Source of the DNA: Branchiostoma floridae
Lineage: Eukaryota; Chordata; Leptocardii; Amphioxiformes; Branchiostomatidae
Length of the DNA stretch: 64,000 nucleotides
NCBI RefSeq assembly: GCF_000003815.2
Contig: NC_049994.1
Coordinates: forward strand, 3,151,464 to 3,215,463
Direction: 5' to 3'
Below are positions 11,171 through 22,437 of the stretch, one piece after another. The translations under genes and the position numbers were made by a program. Numbering within the stretch: position 1 is the stretch's first letter; each line of letters begins with the position of its first letter. Below the pieces are notes generated by a model. The model had not been told where the DNA came from and made no database searches. It was given only the letters and a program-made list of their open reading frames with translations.

Positions 11171-11501
11171 AATGTAGAAATGGGTACGGCTATGAGTATG
11201 AGAATAAAATCAGAGGGAATTATTTCAAGTTTTACATGTATTCCTGAAACTTACTCAACCTATCAACCATTTGCTTGGTTGATTTTGTCATCTTTTGTAT
11301 GTATGTAGTCTTTAAGGTCAAGGATTTAATTTACCAGAAATTTTACTTCTGATAATGATAGTAATTATTGATATCAAATTGTACATTCTAGTATTATGAT
11401 TGGTACTTAGGATAAAATCCTCGCTAGTAACCATTTTTTACAGCATATTTGATACAACATTTTACATGTAGGTGAATGTGTCTTTCTTCTATCATTTCCA
11501 G
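11171..11501. other. Non-coding sequence before the galactosyltransferase exon
   Basis: AT-rich with no exon recognised. It ends in a usable acceptor (atcatttccag, 11491-11501) directly before the 186-bp leader of the galactosyltransferase ORF. Confidence 0.4.
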
Positions 11502-11687
11502 GTGCTGTTCTAGAAAAGAAGTAACTGAGCAATGCAGACATTGGTGTTCCATCTAGGACACCTCCCTTCAACCTAAGGCTGACATTTCTACTATCAAGTC
11601 AAGTTCAAGACCTGCCACCCTTTGAAAGTTTGAAGAAGCTAGTGCAAGATCTCATTGTATAAACGAAATAAGCTGAAAGAAAACAAG
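11502..11687 (+). other. Probable 5' UTR part of the galactosyltransferase exon
   Basis: It lies between the acceptor and the first in-frame ATG. The in-frame triplets upstream (from TTG at 11655) have no ATG, so translation most likely starts at 11688. Confidence 0.45.
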
Positions 11688-13100
11688 ATGAAGACTATAG
11701 TAAAGTTTCAGGTTCTCATTGCCTTCTGTTTGGTTGGCACCGTCTTCATTTTTTCTTACCTTCATCCGGAGATTTATAACTTCAGGAGGACAAACTCCAG
11801 TCCCGCGCCCTCCAAACGTAGCCAGACCGTACAGGACGTGCTACATTCTGTACAGGGCGCAGACTTGGTTAACAACACCCGCGGCGAAGCCGCCGCGATC
11901 GTAGAAGCGAGCCAAAAGACACCGTTGGATAACCCCTACAACGAGTCCGTTCCCGTCGCGCCAGGCGAAGAAAAGGGTACGGAAGAAAACGATCCCGCGA
12001 AAAACGAGGTGTTGCAGAAGGAGGATATTGAGCCACCAGCCGAGGAAAAGAAAACTGAAACGAAAGAGCAGGAGAAAGAAGAAGACAAGAAGGAAGAAAT
12101 AAAGAAGGAAGAAGAAAAGAAAGAAGAAGAAAAAGAACAAGAAAAGCAGGAAGAGCCTCCTAAGGAAGAACCTAAAGAGGAACCAAAGGAACCTGAAGAA
12201 AAGATTGAAGAGAAGAAGCCAGATATTCCCGAACCTAAGAAATCCATAAAGTCAGAGCTAGACCTAAACACGGAGGTTGAATCTGGATCGCACAGAAACC
12301 CACACCCCTACAAGTTGACAATGAACCATCCCGACAAGTGTGCGGACCAGGACGTTTTTCTCATCGTGATCATCAGCACCATCCACAAGAACGTAGAGAA
12401 CCGGCGAGCAATCCGCGAAACGTGGGGCAGCGAGAATAGCGCTCCCGGATTTGTCGTCAAGCGCCTCTTCGCCCTCGGTAAGACCAGCGACCCCAAGATG
12501 CAAGCTTTGGTACAAAAAGAAAACGAACAGTTCGGCGACATTATACAAGAAGATTTCGTCGACACCTACCACAACTTGACGCTTAAAACCGTCATGTGCC
12601 TCCGATGGGTCTCAAACTACTGCGCCCACTCCAAATTCTTCATGAAAACCGACGACGACATGTACGTGAGCTTTGCGAACCTTGCAAAGGTGCTACAGGC
12701 CCTTCCTACTGAGAAAGCTCGCCGGATGGCCATGGGGTATGTGATATCAGGAGCACCAATCCGCAACCCCAAATCTAAGTGGTACATGCCGAAGGAAACG
12801 TATCCGGGTAACAAGTACCCGCCCTTCTGTTCGGGAACCGGATACATCGTGTCTACGGACATTTGCGGAGAGCTGTATCGGACATCCTTAGATATGCAAT
12901 ACCTTTATCTAGAAGACGTCTTTGTAGCAACGTGCTTTGAGAAAATCGGTGTGGTGCCACAGGGACATAAGGACTTCCATAACTGGAGGGTGGGGTATAA
13001 TTATTGTACATATAAGAGGATACTGACAGCACATATGGTGACGCCACCAGAGATGATTAGGATATGGAAGGATCAGAAGGCTCACAATAGGAGATGTTAG
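11688..13100 (+). CDS. B3GALT: Beta-1,3-galactosyltransferase (GT31), B3GALT1/2/5-like, single coding exon
   Basis: A 470-residue type II Golgi protein. A short cytosolic tail precedes one membrane anchor (about residues 7-25, FQVLIAFCLVGTVFIFSYL). A stem of about 95 residues extremely rich in Glu, Lys and Pro follows (about 92-186). The catalytic domain runs from about residue 215 to the end. GT31 marks are all visible: RRAIRETWG, DFVDTYHNLTLKT, the metal/UDP-binding DDD at 322-324 (KTDDDMYV), KWYMPKETYP, YPPFCSGTGYI and the acidic EDVFVATC at 409. The protein ends in Cys (NRRC), as B3GALT1 does. The family transfers galactose from UDP-Gal in a beta-1,3 linkage to GlcNAc-type acceptors; the acceptor here is unknown. 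The intronless coding region is normal for B3GALT genes, but the long E/K stem is not. A B3GNT-type activity is the main alternative. Confidence 0.93.
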   Translation: MKTIVKFQVLIAFCLVGTVFIFSYLHPEIYNFRRTNSSPAPSKRSQTVQDVLHSVQGADLVNNTRGEAAAIVEASQKTPLDNPYNESVPVAPGEEKGTEENDPAKNEVLQKEDIEPPAEEKKTETKEQEKEEDKKEEIKKEEEKKEEEKEQEKQEEPPKEEPKEEPKEPEEKIEEKKPDIPEPKKSIKSELDLNTEVESGSHRNPHPYKLTMNHPDKCADQDVFLIVIISTIHKNVENRRAIRETWGSENSAPGFVVKRLFALGKTSDPKMQALVQKENEQFGDIIQEDFVDTYHNLTLKTVMCLRWVSNYCAHSKFFMKTDDDMYVSFANLAKVLQALPTEKARRMAMGYVISGAPIRNPKSKWYMPKETYPGNKYPPFCSGTGYIVSTDICGELYRTSLDMQYLYLEDVFVATCFEKIGVVPQGHKDFHNWRVGYNYCTYKRILTAHMVTPPEMIRIWKDQKAHNRRC

Positions 13101-14422
13101 CAGCCTTTTGGTCCTTCCTTAGCTCTAGAAGAGTTGGTTTGTTCCAAGGCTTCTCTCTGTACATCCTCCTACACACGGTCTCCGACCGGCTTATCGCTTA
13201 TCTTGGAACCCTGCTACATGTATCTGTAGGCCCCCCCCTCGGTTACTGACCGCTGCTTATAAATATCCCTTTTGAAAACTGAAAGGCTATTCTCTGATTG
13301 GCTGACAGCTGGTTTGTGGCGATGCTCGAAGTAACCGGGGGTGGCCCTTCAGATAGGAGAGTCCCCACATAGGCGATTAGCTGGTTGTGGACCGTGTGTA
13401 GGAGGATGCTGTCTGTACAGTACTAAACTATTAGGTACATGTAGTAGCACTCAGTAATTGGCTATGAGGTGTAAGCCAGTTCACTGTTTGAACCCCTTAT
13501 GCCCAAGTTGAAAGGTGAGGGCCCATAATTTGTAAACAGTTCTTATCAAGACATGTATTATGTTAATACATGTCCAGAAATGTTTTACTAGACTAAGTAT
13601 GTTATATCTTAGGGGCCTTCAATTTTTACCTATTACCCACAATGCATCACACTATGCATGTGCAGTTCAAACAGTGGAATAGCTTATCATCCACTGTCCT
13701 GAGGGATCTCTCCTGTTTTAATTAACAGTGCAATCAATTTGAAAACAAAATTTGAATACAATAATTGAAAATTTAGAAATTTGCCACTCAAAGTGTTTGA
13801 AATAACATTTCAAGGGGGTATAATTTCAAAATTGTATCCCTTTTAGAAGTCATCGACCACTAGCCTTTGTCGAATTAAGTAAGCAGACAAAAATTTTGAA
13901 AAGGAGAGATCCCTGTCCGCCATATTGAATGGTTAAACCTCCTGGTAGTTGGCAGGTGAATTTGAATTTGTAAAGTGTAAGTTGTAGTCAATGTAATTAT
14001 GAACCTTAGATACTGTCTACCATGGCTTTTACGTCACATGACCTATAGTGTGTTTGCATGTCATGAACTAGCTTTTGAATGTGGTAAGCAAATTTATGGT
14101 TCAAACTGTCCTTAAAGAAATGACGTAATACTAATAATTGTGTAATTATGCAAAGATGAGACCTCTAACTTATAGTTTAAACAGATCTCCTCTAGACCAT
14201 GCTTAATGTATGTCCAGACATATTTTGTTTATGCGTCAGGGGAATTCAACTTTGACCTTTTACCCACAATACACTTTACTGCATGAGCAGTTTGAACCAT
14301 GAATACACTTATTGTAGCTACTACCATGCTCAATTACTTTATAGTAACATTGTACATGACAGCAAACACACTACTAGTAGTATATACTCATCATATATTC
14401 CAGATTGCTAAAGTGCAATAAA
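13101..14422 (+). other. Galactosyltransferase 3' flank with candidate AATAAA
   Basis: No further exon is seen. It contains the inverted-repeat element 13158-13420 and two copies of a cctattacccacaatgcatca-like word (about 13625 and 14255; another pair near 47640 and 47760). AATAAA at 14417-14422 is the first convincing polyadenylation signal noted downstream of the stop. Confidence 0.35.
13158..13420. mobile_element. Imperfect palindromic element (ACATCCTCCTACACACGGTC ends)
   Basis: Left end tgtacatcctcctacacac and right end gtgtgtaggaggatgctg are inverted. An inner pair (cccctcggttac / gtaaccgggg) is also inverted. The middle word ctgattggctgacagctgg, with a CCAAT box, recurs inverted at 63255-63300. 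No duplication identified; probably a non-autonomous DNA transposon. Confidence 0.5.
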
Positions 14423-14736
14423 GGCACAAGTATATAACCACTGAACAATGCTGAATTTTGTAAGATAATAAGAGATAATCAATTGTGCAGTACATGTAAG
14501 TGCCTATTGTTAGAATATCTACTAATTTAAAAGGCCTTGCTAATTTTATTTTTTTGGTTGGGGGGTATGTGAAAGTAACATTAAGTAGAAAAAGCCTAAG
14601 ATGAAAACAGTTTGTTTGAAAAAATGCATCTGATTATTAAAATTCTTGAAATTTTCAGTTTTTTGCAAACTTAAAAACTGTACATTTTGTGACTACAGCC
14701 CTGACACAAACTTAAGTTAAAACCACTTCAAACACT

Positions 14737-15088
14737 CAGGGTTGTAGCCAGCACCTGTCCTTCAGTCCTTTGAAGGAATTTTGCAGCTGGGGACTGAAAA
14801 AAGTTTTCCCATTCCGTCCTCTGGGACAGACAAAAATTGATATGTAAAGATATGAAAAAAACTGAAACCCATGTGTTCTTCTTCAACAAAACAGATGCAA
14901 TTGAACAGCTTAGTCTACAAGCAACATTTGCAGGAAATAGTGTTTCAGAGGGTCTTGATTTGAAAATATTCTGGGACCCAGACCCCCTAGAAATGACGCG
15001 CAACGTCACGTCATGCCTTCGGTGCTTGATGGGATTCCCATTCAAAATCAAGGGGACTGAAAATGATTTCAGGCTGGCTACAACCCTG
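14737..15088. mobile_element. hAT-type MITE (CAGGGTTGTAGCCAGC ends)
   Basis: A 352-bp element with inverted ends CAGGGTTGTAGCCAGC / GCTGGCTACAACCCTG. Flanks CAAACACT and CAAACACA match at 7 of 8 positions, consistent with an 8-bp hAT duplication. ORFs inside are incidental. Confidence 0.75.
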
Positions 15089-15224
15089 CAAACACAACAT
15101 TCCTTACCATTGAATTATAGGGTTGATGATGGGTAGACTCAAAATGATTTTGCTTTTGATTAGGTTTTCTCACTACTAGCTTAGAGAGCTGTATTGTGTA
15201 CATGTGCATGTTGTTTAATGCTCT

Positions 15225-15440
15225 ATGCAAGTGTTTTTTTCTGAAGGCTTAGCTTATCTTTCATGTCAGCTTGCAAAATGGATATGCTGGTGGACCCTAG
15301 ATTTCACAGATTTGATTCCTAGTATTCCTGGCTACACGTTGTGTCCTTGGAAAAGTCACTCGCAACACAAATCTTCTCATTTCATGCACCCAGGTGAAAG
15401 AATGGGTAATTGACTTGGGTTGGGGAGGTAAAAGGCCTGA
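15225..15440 (+). mobile_element. tRNA-derived SINE copy
   Basis: A B-box-like gatttgattccta is followed by a tail with ttggaaaagtcactc and caggtgaaagaatgg, then ggggaggtaaaaggcctg. The tail matches the copy at 48566-48766 (ggtgaggtaaaaggcgg). Confidence 0.5.
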
Positions 15441-17561
15441 AATGAGATAGAGGGATTGGCTCTGCCTTCCACGTTCACTAGACACAGTTCTTGAAATGGT
15501 TTATTTTTTTCAATGCCAAAAGAAAATGTATCATCTTCTCATATGATCACATAATATACTGTTGTTTTCAGTGAATACATTATGATTATTCAATCCATCA
15601 ACTTTCAAGCTATATTGTATGTTGGTATAACATTTTTGAAATGAGGTTATTGGTTTGGTTGTTGATTGCAAATTAAAAGAGAATGGCAGTGTCTTTACAA
15701 TTTGTAAGGATGATGACAATTTTATTGTTGAACGGCATTTTGTTTGCACTCACATAAACACACTGTACACACAGGAGAAAGTGGTAAAATGTATTGACAA
15801 GGGAACATTATATATACATAATTAGATAGCATCTTAGGGCTATATTAACAATGGGCAATTTGACTTCTATGTTGTGGATATAAGGTTATTTTACTATATT
15901 TCATTACTAATCAGAGCTGTGTAAAATAAGATGAAAATTTGGTGAACTTAATGTAAATGGTGAACTTTTTGAGGATAACAATAAAAAGTATATTATTATG
16001 CCATATGAGTTTAGTTGTATTTTTTGCCAGCAACCACCATAGCTAGCACATTCATGATCCACAGTCTAGTACATTGTAGGTTCTTTAATTCATATCAAAT
16101 TAATAAAAAATAGTTGTCGGAATTGCTCCGATTTTTCTGAAAATAAAATTCATGTTTTAAGTAATTATAAAGGCACTATTACAACTTTCCAGTACAATTA
16201 TTAAGTGCAAAATGCCTATTATAGTAACCAGTTAATCGAGTTGACAAGCTCCTCACAAAGAATACATTTATCATTATATTTGCAGTATAATTGTTTTCAT
16301 TTATATCAAGGAGCTTTTTGATAAAATCTCCTTGTTTATATCATATTGTCAACAAATTGGCAGCTTTTTTTCATGACGAAAATTTATCCTTTAGAATTTG
16401 TATAGGCCCTTATCATTACCCAAGACTTTTTGCAAATCTAAATTTTGAAAGCTCTTTAATACACATTCAGGAATTCATACAACAATTGTTTTAAACATAA
16501 ATTGTATGGTAATCTGTACCACATGAAGAATACAAAATGTAGCACTGGGCACCCCCCCCCCCCTTTGTTAAAGTGTATCAGTCCAGGGTTGAAAGGTCAC
16601 CAGACTGTTGTTGATGCAGAGTGAAAGGATGGGGTCATTGACCCCCCATTGTACTGTGATGTACATTGTACATTGGCAGCAGCACACCTTAGCTACAACA
16701 GGCAGTCATCTTCACATTCCTGGTTTGTATTATGCACATTAATTACCATTCTCATGTAAGAAAATGACATGATTATTAGGTATCCTCTTCATCTGCTTGA
16801 ATATTGGTATATTATCTGGTCTAATGTGTTTACAATTTGACAGCAATCTCTACATTTTGTTACTTCCTGGTTATACAATGTTACTGTTAGCTTTGAGCGT
16901 ACACAGTCCTGTGTTAAGATTTACATGTATCGGATTGACAAATAATTTTCTTGATGTCACTGTAATCTCGCATAATGTATAGCCTAATGATATTATTCTC
17001 TGTTAATGTTAGCAATAATGTAAATGAGAATACTCTCTAACAATTCTAAATGTTCACATTTTTTATTGTTCATAATAGATCTATCTGTATATGCTCTGTG
17101 TATAATGACACTTGACTACGCATGAAATATAACATAAGTTTTGTTCCATTACATATTTATGTTCCAATGTGATTAAGTCCACTATGAATTATTAAAGTAA
17201 CATTTTAATAGTCAAATTAGAACCACCCATATCCTTGACAAAAGGCAAACATTCAGAACATTCAACTCAAAACTTTGTTGATTATTTTCATGGTATAATC
17301 CTCCTCATATATACGCATGGTCCCCAACGGCTAGCCAACTCAGCCTATTGGGGAGTTTCGACCAACTGTGGTCCCTCTGCGTAGGAGAACGGGTAAAATG
17401 GATCATTGTAATTTGTAATTATGAATACACAGTGGACATATCACTGTTAAAAACAGCTAAAACATTCAGTATCTGCATGATGGCTGTTAGATTTGAGTCT
17501 ATGTCTCTGTGTTTTATGTCCAAGTATTTTACCAGTACGTTGACAGTGCGCACACTGACCC
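15441..17561. other. AT-rich intergenic DNA 5' of UNG
   Basis: No exon or recognised repeat apart from a poly-C run at about 16551-16562. The UNG promoter should lie in the last few hundred bases. No clear TATA or CCAAT arrangement was identified. Confidence 0.4.
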
Positions 17562-20500
17562 ATGCCTCCTAAGAAGAGAAAAGCTGTTGCGGAATCAACT
17601 TCCAAGGCTAAAGTGGCAAAGAAGAATGATTCAAAAGGAAAAGGTATGACACTACTTTGTACCTTGACTTGTTTAACCTTTAATATCTTATCATTACAAA
17701 CCTTTTTGTTTACCTTCACATCGTCTTGCCTAACAAATAAAGCCGTTAATTATTATTATTTTTTTTACATTAAATACATTTTGTATATTAGCATACATGT
17801 ACATGTACAATGTATATGCATGTATGGTGACCAGCCCCTCCATCTTTGTCCTGCCACTTGCTATACCTTAGATATTTAAATACCACAGGCTGTCTTCTAC
17901 CTTACCAGTTACTATCATGGTAACAGCTATCAAACCTTTTTTGTTTGTTTGTTTTGGAACAGAAGAAGACAAATAAACAAAGCATATTTACATGTAGATA
18001 TATGTCTGTATCATATTTTTCAGAAAAGAAAGGTGGAGCATCTTCAGCAGGTTCCTTGGATCTGTCCTCATTTCTTAAAGATGACACGTGGAAGGAAAGA
18101 CTGAAGGAAGAATTTGAGAAAGATTACTTTAAGGGCATTGAGGAATCCTTGTCTGCTGACTATGCAAAAGGAGAGGAAATTTTCCCACCAAAGGATCTTA
18201 TCTTCAATGCGTTCAACCTTACACCAATAGACAAGGTTAGGTCAAGAAGCATAATATGTCTATCTCTGTTATTCACTTAGTCTAGATCATTCATTACAGC
18301 TTAAGATAGCGTGGCAATAGCAGTTTGGCCATTGAGAGTCAGAACAAGTGCCTGAGTGTCTGTTTAAATAGTATTTCCATTTTATTTTGTTTACCAGCAG
18401 GGTATTATACAATGTATTTGACACATCTGGAGCTATTGAGGGTCTTGTGCTACTTATCAATGGAAAAATTGATTGGTTCCTTGATTATGCATTTTTCAAA
18501 TTATTCTATCAATCTAATCTTTTTCTGTCTTTCCAGTAGTATACAGTACAATCATGCATTTCAGTTTTCAATGTTTTATCAGCCAATATTTTGTGCTCCA
18601 GGTTAAGGTGGTTCTCCTTGGACAAGACCCTTACCATGATGTTGACCAGGTCAGGTCAAAATTACTGCTGTTTATAATGATGTATTGTAAATCCATCTTT
18701 CCAAACATTAAATTGAGCGGAATATACTGTTTATCAAGTTTGCCATCATAACAATTCTGTTGTACAATGCAATCATTTCTCTTGATTTTGCAATTACAGA
18801 GCAGGGCTCGAAATACTGGGTGCATGTGCACCCAATTGCGTCCAAAATTGGAACTGTGGGTGCACAGGGTGCACCCAAATATTATCTTAGGTCTATGTAT
18901 GTTAAGATATCAAGTATACTAGTATACATCATAGTCTTGACATCTAAGTGTTAGAAAGATAATAAAAATGTCTGTCATGTTACTTAACAATTTGATAGCT
19001 TGTACTAAGTTTTGCTATTAGGTTTCCTTGACATTCTACGTAAATTTAAGTGGTGCACCCAAAAATTTTTGAGTGCACCCAATTTGTTAAGCTGGGTGCA
19101 CCGGTGCACCGGTACCTAACCCCAAAAGTGAATTTCGAGCCCTGCAGAGTCAGACACACACGCAAAAAATATGCTACAACTACATGTAGTAATTTTCATG
19201 ATTAACAGAATTATTGCTCTGTACATCTTCTGTATAGGCACACGGATTGTCCTTCTCAGTCCGTCCTGGTGTGAAGATTCCTCCTTCTCTCAAAAACATC
19301 TACAAGGAGCTGAGTTCTGACATTCCAGGATTTACCGCTCCCCATCACGGCTGTCTGGAGAAGTGGGCTAAAGAAGGAGTCCTACTTCTGAACGCTACTC
19401 TAACTGTACAGTAAGTATCAACAGAACTGCAGTTTGTAGTTAATGATAAGTAGAATACAGTACTTACGCCAAAAAGTAGTTACTCAAGCAGCTGGATATA
19501 GTTTTGAAACGGTCAGACGTTTCGGATAGAATCCACTATCCTTCGTCAGTGACACTGAAGTGATCTGGAAGAAACAAGTCTTTTCTACTCTAACTATGAA
19601 TGAAGACAATTTCAGATGTCCAATAGGAAACGTTGTAAGACAATTCAGACTGAAGACAATTTGGATTCCAAAGGATAGCAAGGCTAAGACACAGTTAGTA
19701 AAACAACAGGAGCTAATTGACTCATTTGCACAAACCATATCCAGTTGCTTGAGTAACTACTTTTTGGCGTATCTTATTACCTGGATGTCTAACCTACATC
19801 GAAGAATACAGTACTTGATTATATTACTCAGTACTGTTGGGATCGCTAGAGACTGTTGCAATGGCCGAGTGAGTAGAGTGTTAGCCTTGCATTCAGTAGG
19901 TCGTGAGTTCGATCCCGGCCGAGTCATAACAAAGACTCTGAACATGGTACGTGCTGCTTTCTTTGCTTAGCACTTAGCACTAATGAGGAAGAGTATGGAA
20001 GTTAAACACACATCACTACCAGCGGACCAGCCCCCTGCTGTAGTGACTTGCACAAATGTGTGGCCCCAGGGCTTTGAAGTGGAGATGGGCGCCACCCTAA
20101 GCATCTGCATAGATGCACGGGCAACTTTTACTTTTTTTTAAACTGTTGGGATACCTGGCACGGGTAGGTGGCAGTCGGACAATCATCACAAGCAAAATTT
20201 GTCCTGCGGGTTCACCCTAGCTAGTTAGACTCCACACTTGATAATGTAATTTTAAATAACAGCAGTGTGTTTGGCCTGCCATGCAGTGGTCCTGGGTTCA
20301 AATCCATTGAAAAAGGCATTTTGCATGACTTTTCCTCACTTCACTCAGGTGAAAATGCCTAGCTTCCTCGTGTAGGACATTAAGTATAGGACACTTTGAC
20401 GCTCAAAAGAAAGTTATGAGGTTGTTCAGCCTATTAACTGCTACATGTATATGATCAGCTCCACTTATCATAAGCTATACAGATATCAAAATAGACTTTG

Positions 20501-21102
20501 ATTACTTCCAAGTACTATTTTCAAACATAATTTGGACATTTTTAGTATCTACATTCAATTTTCGGTATCAGCAACTTGATGCCAATGTCACCATGATTAC
20601 TGGTAAAGTAGCCTGTGGTGTTTGATTACATTATGTAGTAAGTGGTAGGACAAAGCTAGTGGAGCTGGTCACAATATTGTGACTTTTTCATTAAACAATT
20701 AAAAGAGCATTTTGGCTACACCATTTGAAGGAAAACATTTTCAATTGTAACTGCTTGCAAATGTTACTTTAAATTATAAATAATCTAAATTATATTTGAA
20801 ATTCCTTAATTATCTTCTCCAGGGCCCACAAGCCAAACTCCCACGCTAAGATTGGCTGGCAGAAGTTCACCGATGCTGCCATCAAGGCTGTGAGTGACCA
20901 CACCCAGGGGGTGGTGTTTCTACTGTGGGGAGGGTTTGCTCACAAGAAGGAGAAACTAGTGGACATGACCAAACACCGAGTGGTCAAGACTGCCCACCCG
21001 TCCCCACTGTCCGCCAGCAAGTTCAAGGACTGCAAGTGTTTCTCAAGGGTTAATTTGGCCTTGAAGGAACTTGGTAAAGAAGAAGTAGATTGGTCCTTAT
21101 AA
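17562..21102 (+). CDS. UNG: Uracil-DNA glycosylase, five exons, complete
   Basis: Exons: 17562-17643, 18024-18235, 18602-18649, 19238-19410 and 20823-21102. All have GT/AG borders and consistent phase, giving about 264 residues. The N-terminus MPPKKRK is a basic nuclear localisation signal, so this is a nuclear-type form; no alternative mitochondrial first exon was identified. Family-1 UDG signatures are intact: the water-activating GQDPYH (catalytic Asp107), [29 protein letters not shown] with the uracil-binding Asn166, and the HPSPLS DNA-intercalation loop with catalytic His230. It excises uracil from DNA to start base-excision repair. The third intron carries a CAGGG-ended MITE. The fourth carries a Penelope-like repeat and a SINE. 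The gene converges with WRNexo on the other strand. Confidence 0.97.
17826..17928 (-). repeat. Dispersed repeat R1 copy in UNG intron 1
   Basis: It shares gaccagcccctcca, gtcctgccacttgcta and aataccac words with 2704-2783. It lies in the first UNG intron. Confidence 0.6.
18802..19144. mobile_element. CAGGG-ended MITE in UNG intron 3, 5-bp duplication
   Basis: A 343-bp element. Inverted ends CAGGGCTCGAAAT / ATTTCGAGCCCTG are flanked by CAGAG at 18797-18801 and 19145-19149. The interior carries repeated gggtgcacc words near both ends. Confidence 0.75.
19466..19808 (-). mobile_element. Penelope-like repeat with hammerhead-like hairpin, UNG intron 4
   Basis: On the minus strand this contains CTGACGAAGGATAG, then a six-base loop, then CTATCCGAAACGTC. 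The same module is on the plus strand at 27885-27928. Flanking words shared with the other copy include tatccagttgcttgagtaac, ggcgtatcttatt and acctggatgtctaacctaca. The repeat is non-coding here. Assignment to Penelope-like retroelements rests on the CTGANGA...GAAAC motif and is tentative. Confidence 0.5.
19857..20125 (+). mobile_element. tRNA-derived SINE in UNG intron 4
   Basis: The head has an A-box (TGGCCGAGTGAGTAGAG) and a B-box (GAGTTCGATCCC) at tRNA-like spacing. The body contains ggaccagccccctgctg, and the tail reads gggcgccaccctaagcatct. Confidence 0.6.
20260..20420 (+). mobile_element. tRNA-derived SINE fragment
   Basis: B-box-like gggttcaaatcc is followed by the shared tail cctcacttcactcaggtgaa. 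It lies in UNG intron 4 downstream of the other SINE. Confidence 0.5.
20580..20680 (+). repeat. Dispersed repeat R1 copy in UNG intron 4
   Basis: Shares gtcaccatgattactggt, gaagtag/aaagtag and ttatgtagtaagtggtagga with the copy at 47110-47215. Confidence 0.65.
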
Positions 21103-22437
21103 TTTATCAAATTCAAGCGAGTTTTTGTTTACATCCGAGGTATATTTAACAACTCGTAAGCAAAGGATTATAGCAGATTGGATTAAGCATTATTATCATT
21201 GTTGTTCGAATTAGCAGATCAGATCTGTAATTGATTATATATACTAAGTGAATATTTTTAATATCTGCTTTTTGCTTTAACCGCTGTATCATCATGATCA
21301 CGTGTACCGATTAATCATTAAAATAAAAACTTTACTTCTAATTTTTTTATAGCAGACTGACTCATTGTTAATAACATTAGGAGTACATGTAACTGTTACA
21401 GAAAAATCAACAGTCTGAGAATGTTCTTGTTTAACAAAGCATGTTGTAGATATTTTCAAAACTACAGAACTTGAGCCATTCTTCAATGACAGTATAATCA
21501 ATAATCTCCAAGCAGATCCTACAGTGCCATAAGATAGTATCAAAGCTGGCCAAGGAGTGTAGCCGGCTTAGGGAGTCAAACGGGAAGTTTGATACTATAC
21601 ATTACGCACCGTGGATCTGGTTGGAGATTAATAATCAATGTATTATGGATTCTTCCTGACAGTGTATGAAACTAGCAGTTTATACTGATCAAATTGTAAA
21701 GTCATTACTGTACAAAATTGACAATATGTCATTGATGTCATGGCTAAGCCTTGTATGTGGCAGAATCAGTGATAGCAGCAGACTTTTCTGTTTATAGTTC
21801 CTTAGAAAATCATAAATAATTATGTATATATAAGAGAGGTTAAACAATTGCAGCTGCTGCAGAAATACTATAATTATTATGCATGAAATGTAACATAATA
21901 TATCATGACTGCATTTTGAAAGGGTTAAATGGCAAACTATGAATGAAAACATTTCAATATATCTTAACATGTATTCTCAATATATACATTAAATGCAAAC
22001 GTTATATGTATCATGTCAGTCGCACTCAAACTAACAAAATCATCAATTATCGTTGCCTCAATATGGCTAAATCCATTTGAAAACAGTATATTATACAATA
22101 TGTAAGTTACCCCATGAATAAAGGGGAACTTTAAGTGTTAAGTTTTAATTATATTATATTCAATGTTAGCACATATTTGTAGCCCAAGAGTAGCTGGGTA
22201 ACCTACAACGTACATTTTGTAGATCTTATACATTGCAATGTATCATGTCAAGAACAAATAAATACATAAAAAAAAACAATGCTCTGTTGTCATACTAAAA
22301 TAAAAAGGAAGTTATGGAAATCAACATCCTTTTCTTGCATTATAATCATTTCTCATTTCACTTTTACTTCCTTGCTTCATAGTTTCTTGTTATTATTTAC
22401 ACTTTTCTTTCATGTTTTGTGTCTGTAGGAAGATTTT
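21103..22437. other. Intergenic space between convergent UNG and WRNexo
   Basis: Holds the UNG 3' UTR (AATAAA candidates at 22118-22123 and 22257-22262) and the hAT MITE at 21502-21630. No obvious minus-strand AATAAA for WRNexo was found close to its stop. Confidence 0.4.
21502..21630. mobile_element. hAT-type MITE copy 2, exact 8-bp duplication
   Basis: A 129-bp element with TAATCTCCAAGCAG ends, flanked by ATAATCAA on both sides (21494-21501 and 21631-21638). It is a shorter relative of 7014-7186. Confidence 0.85.

Noticed and set aside
11841-12271. Antisense ORFs in the galactosyltransferase (Phe- or Ser-rich)
   Set aside because: They are shadows of the E/K-rich stem codons on the coding strand.
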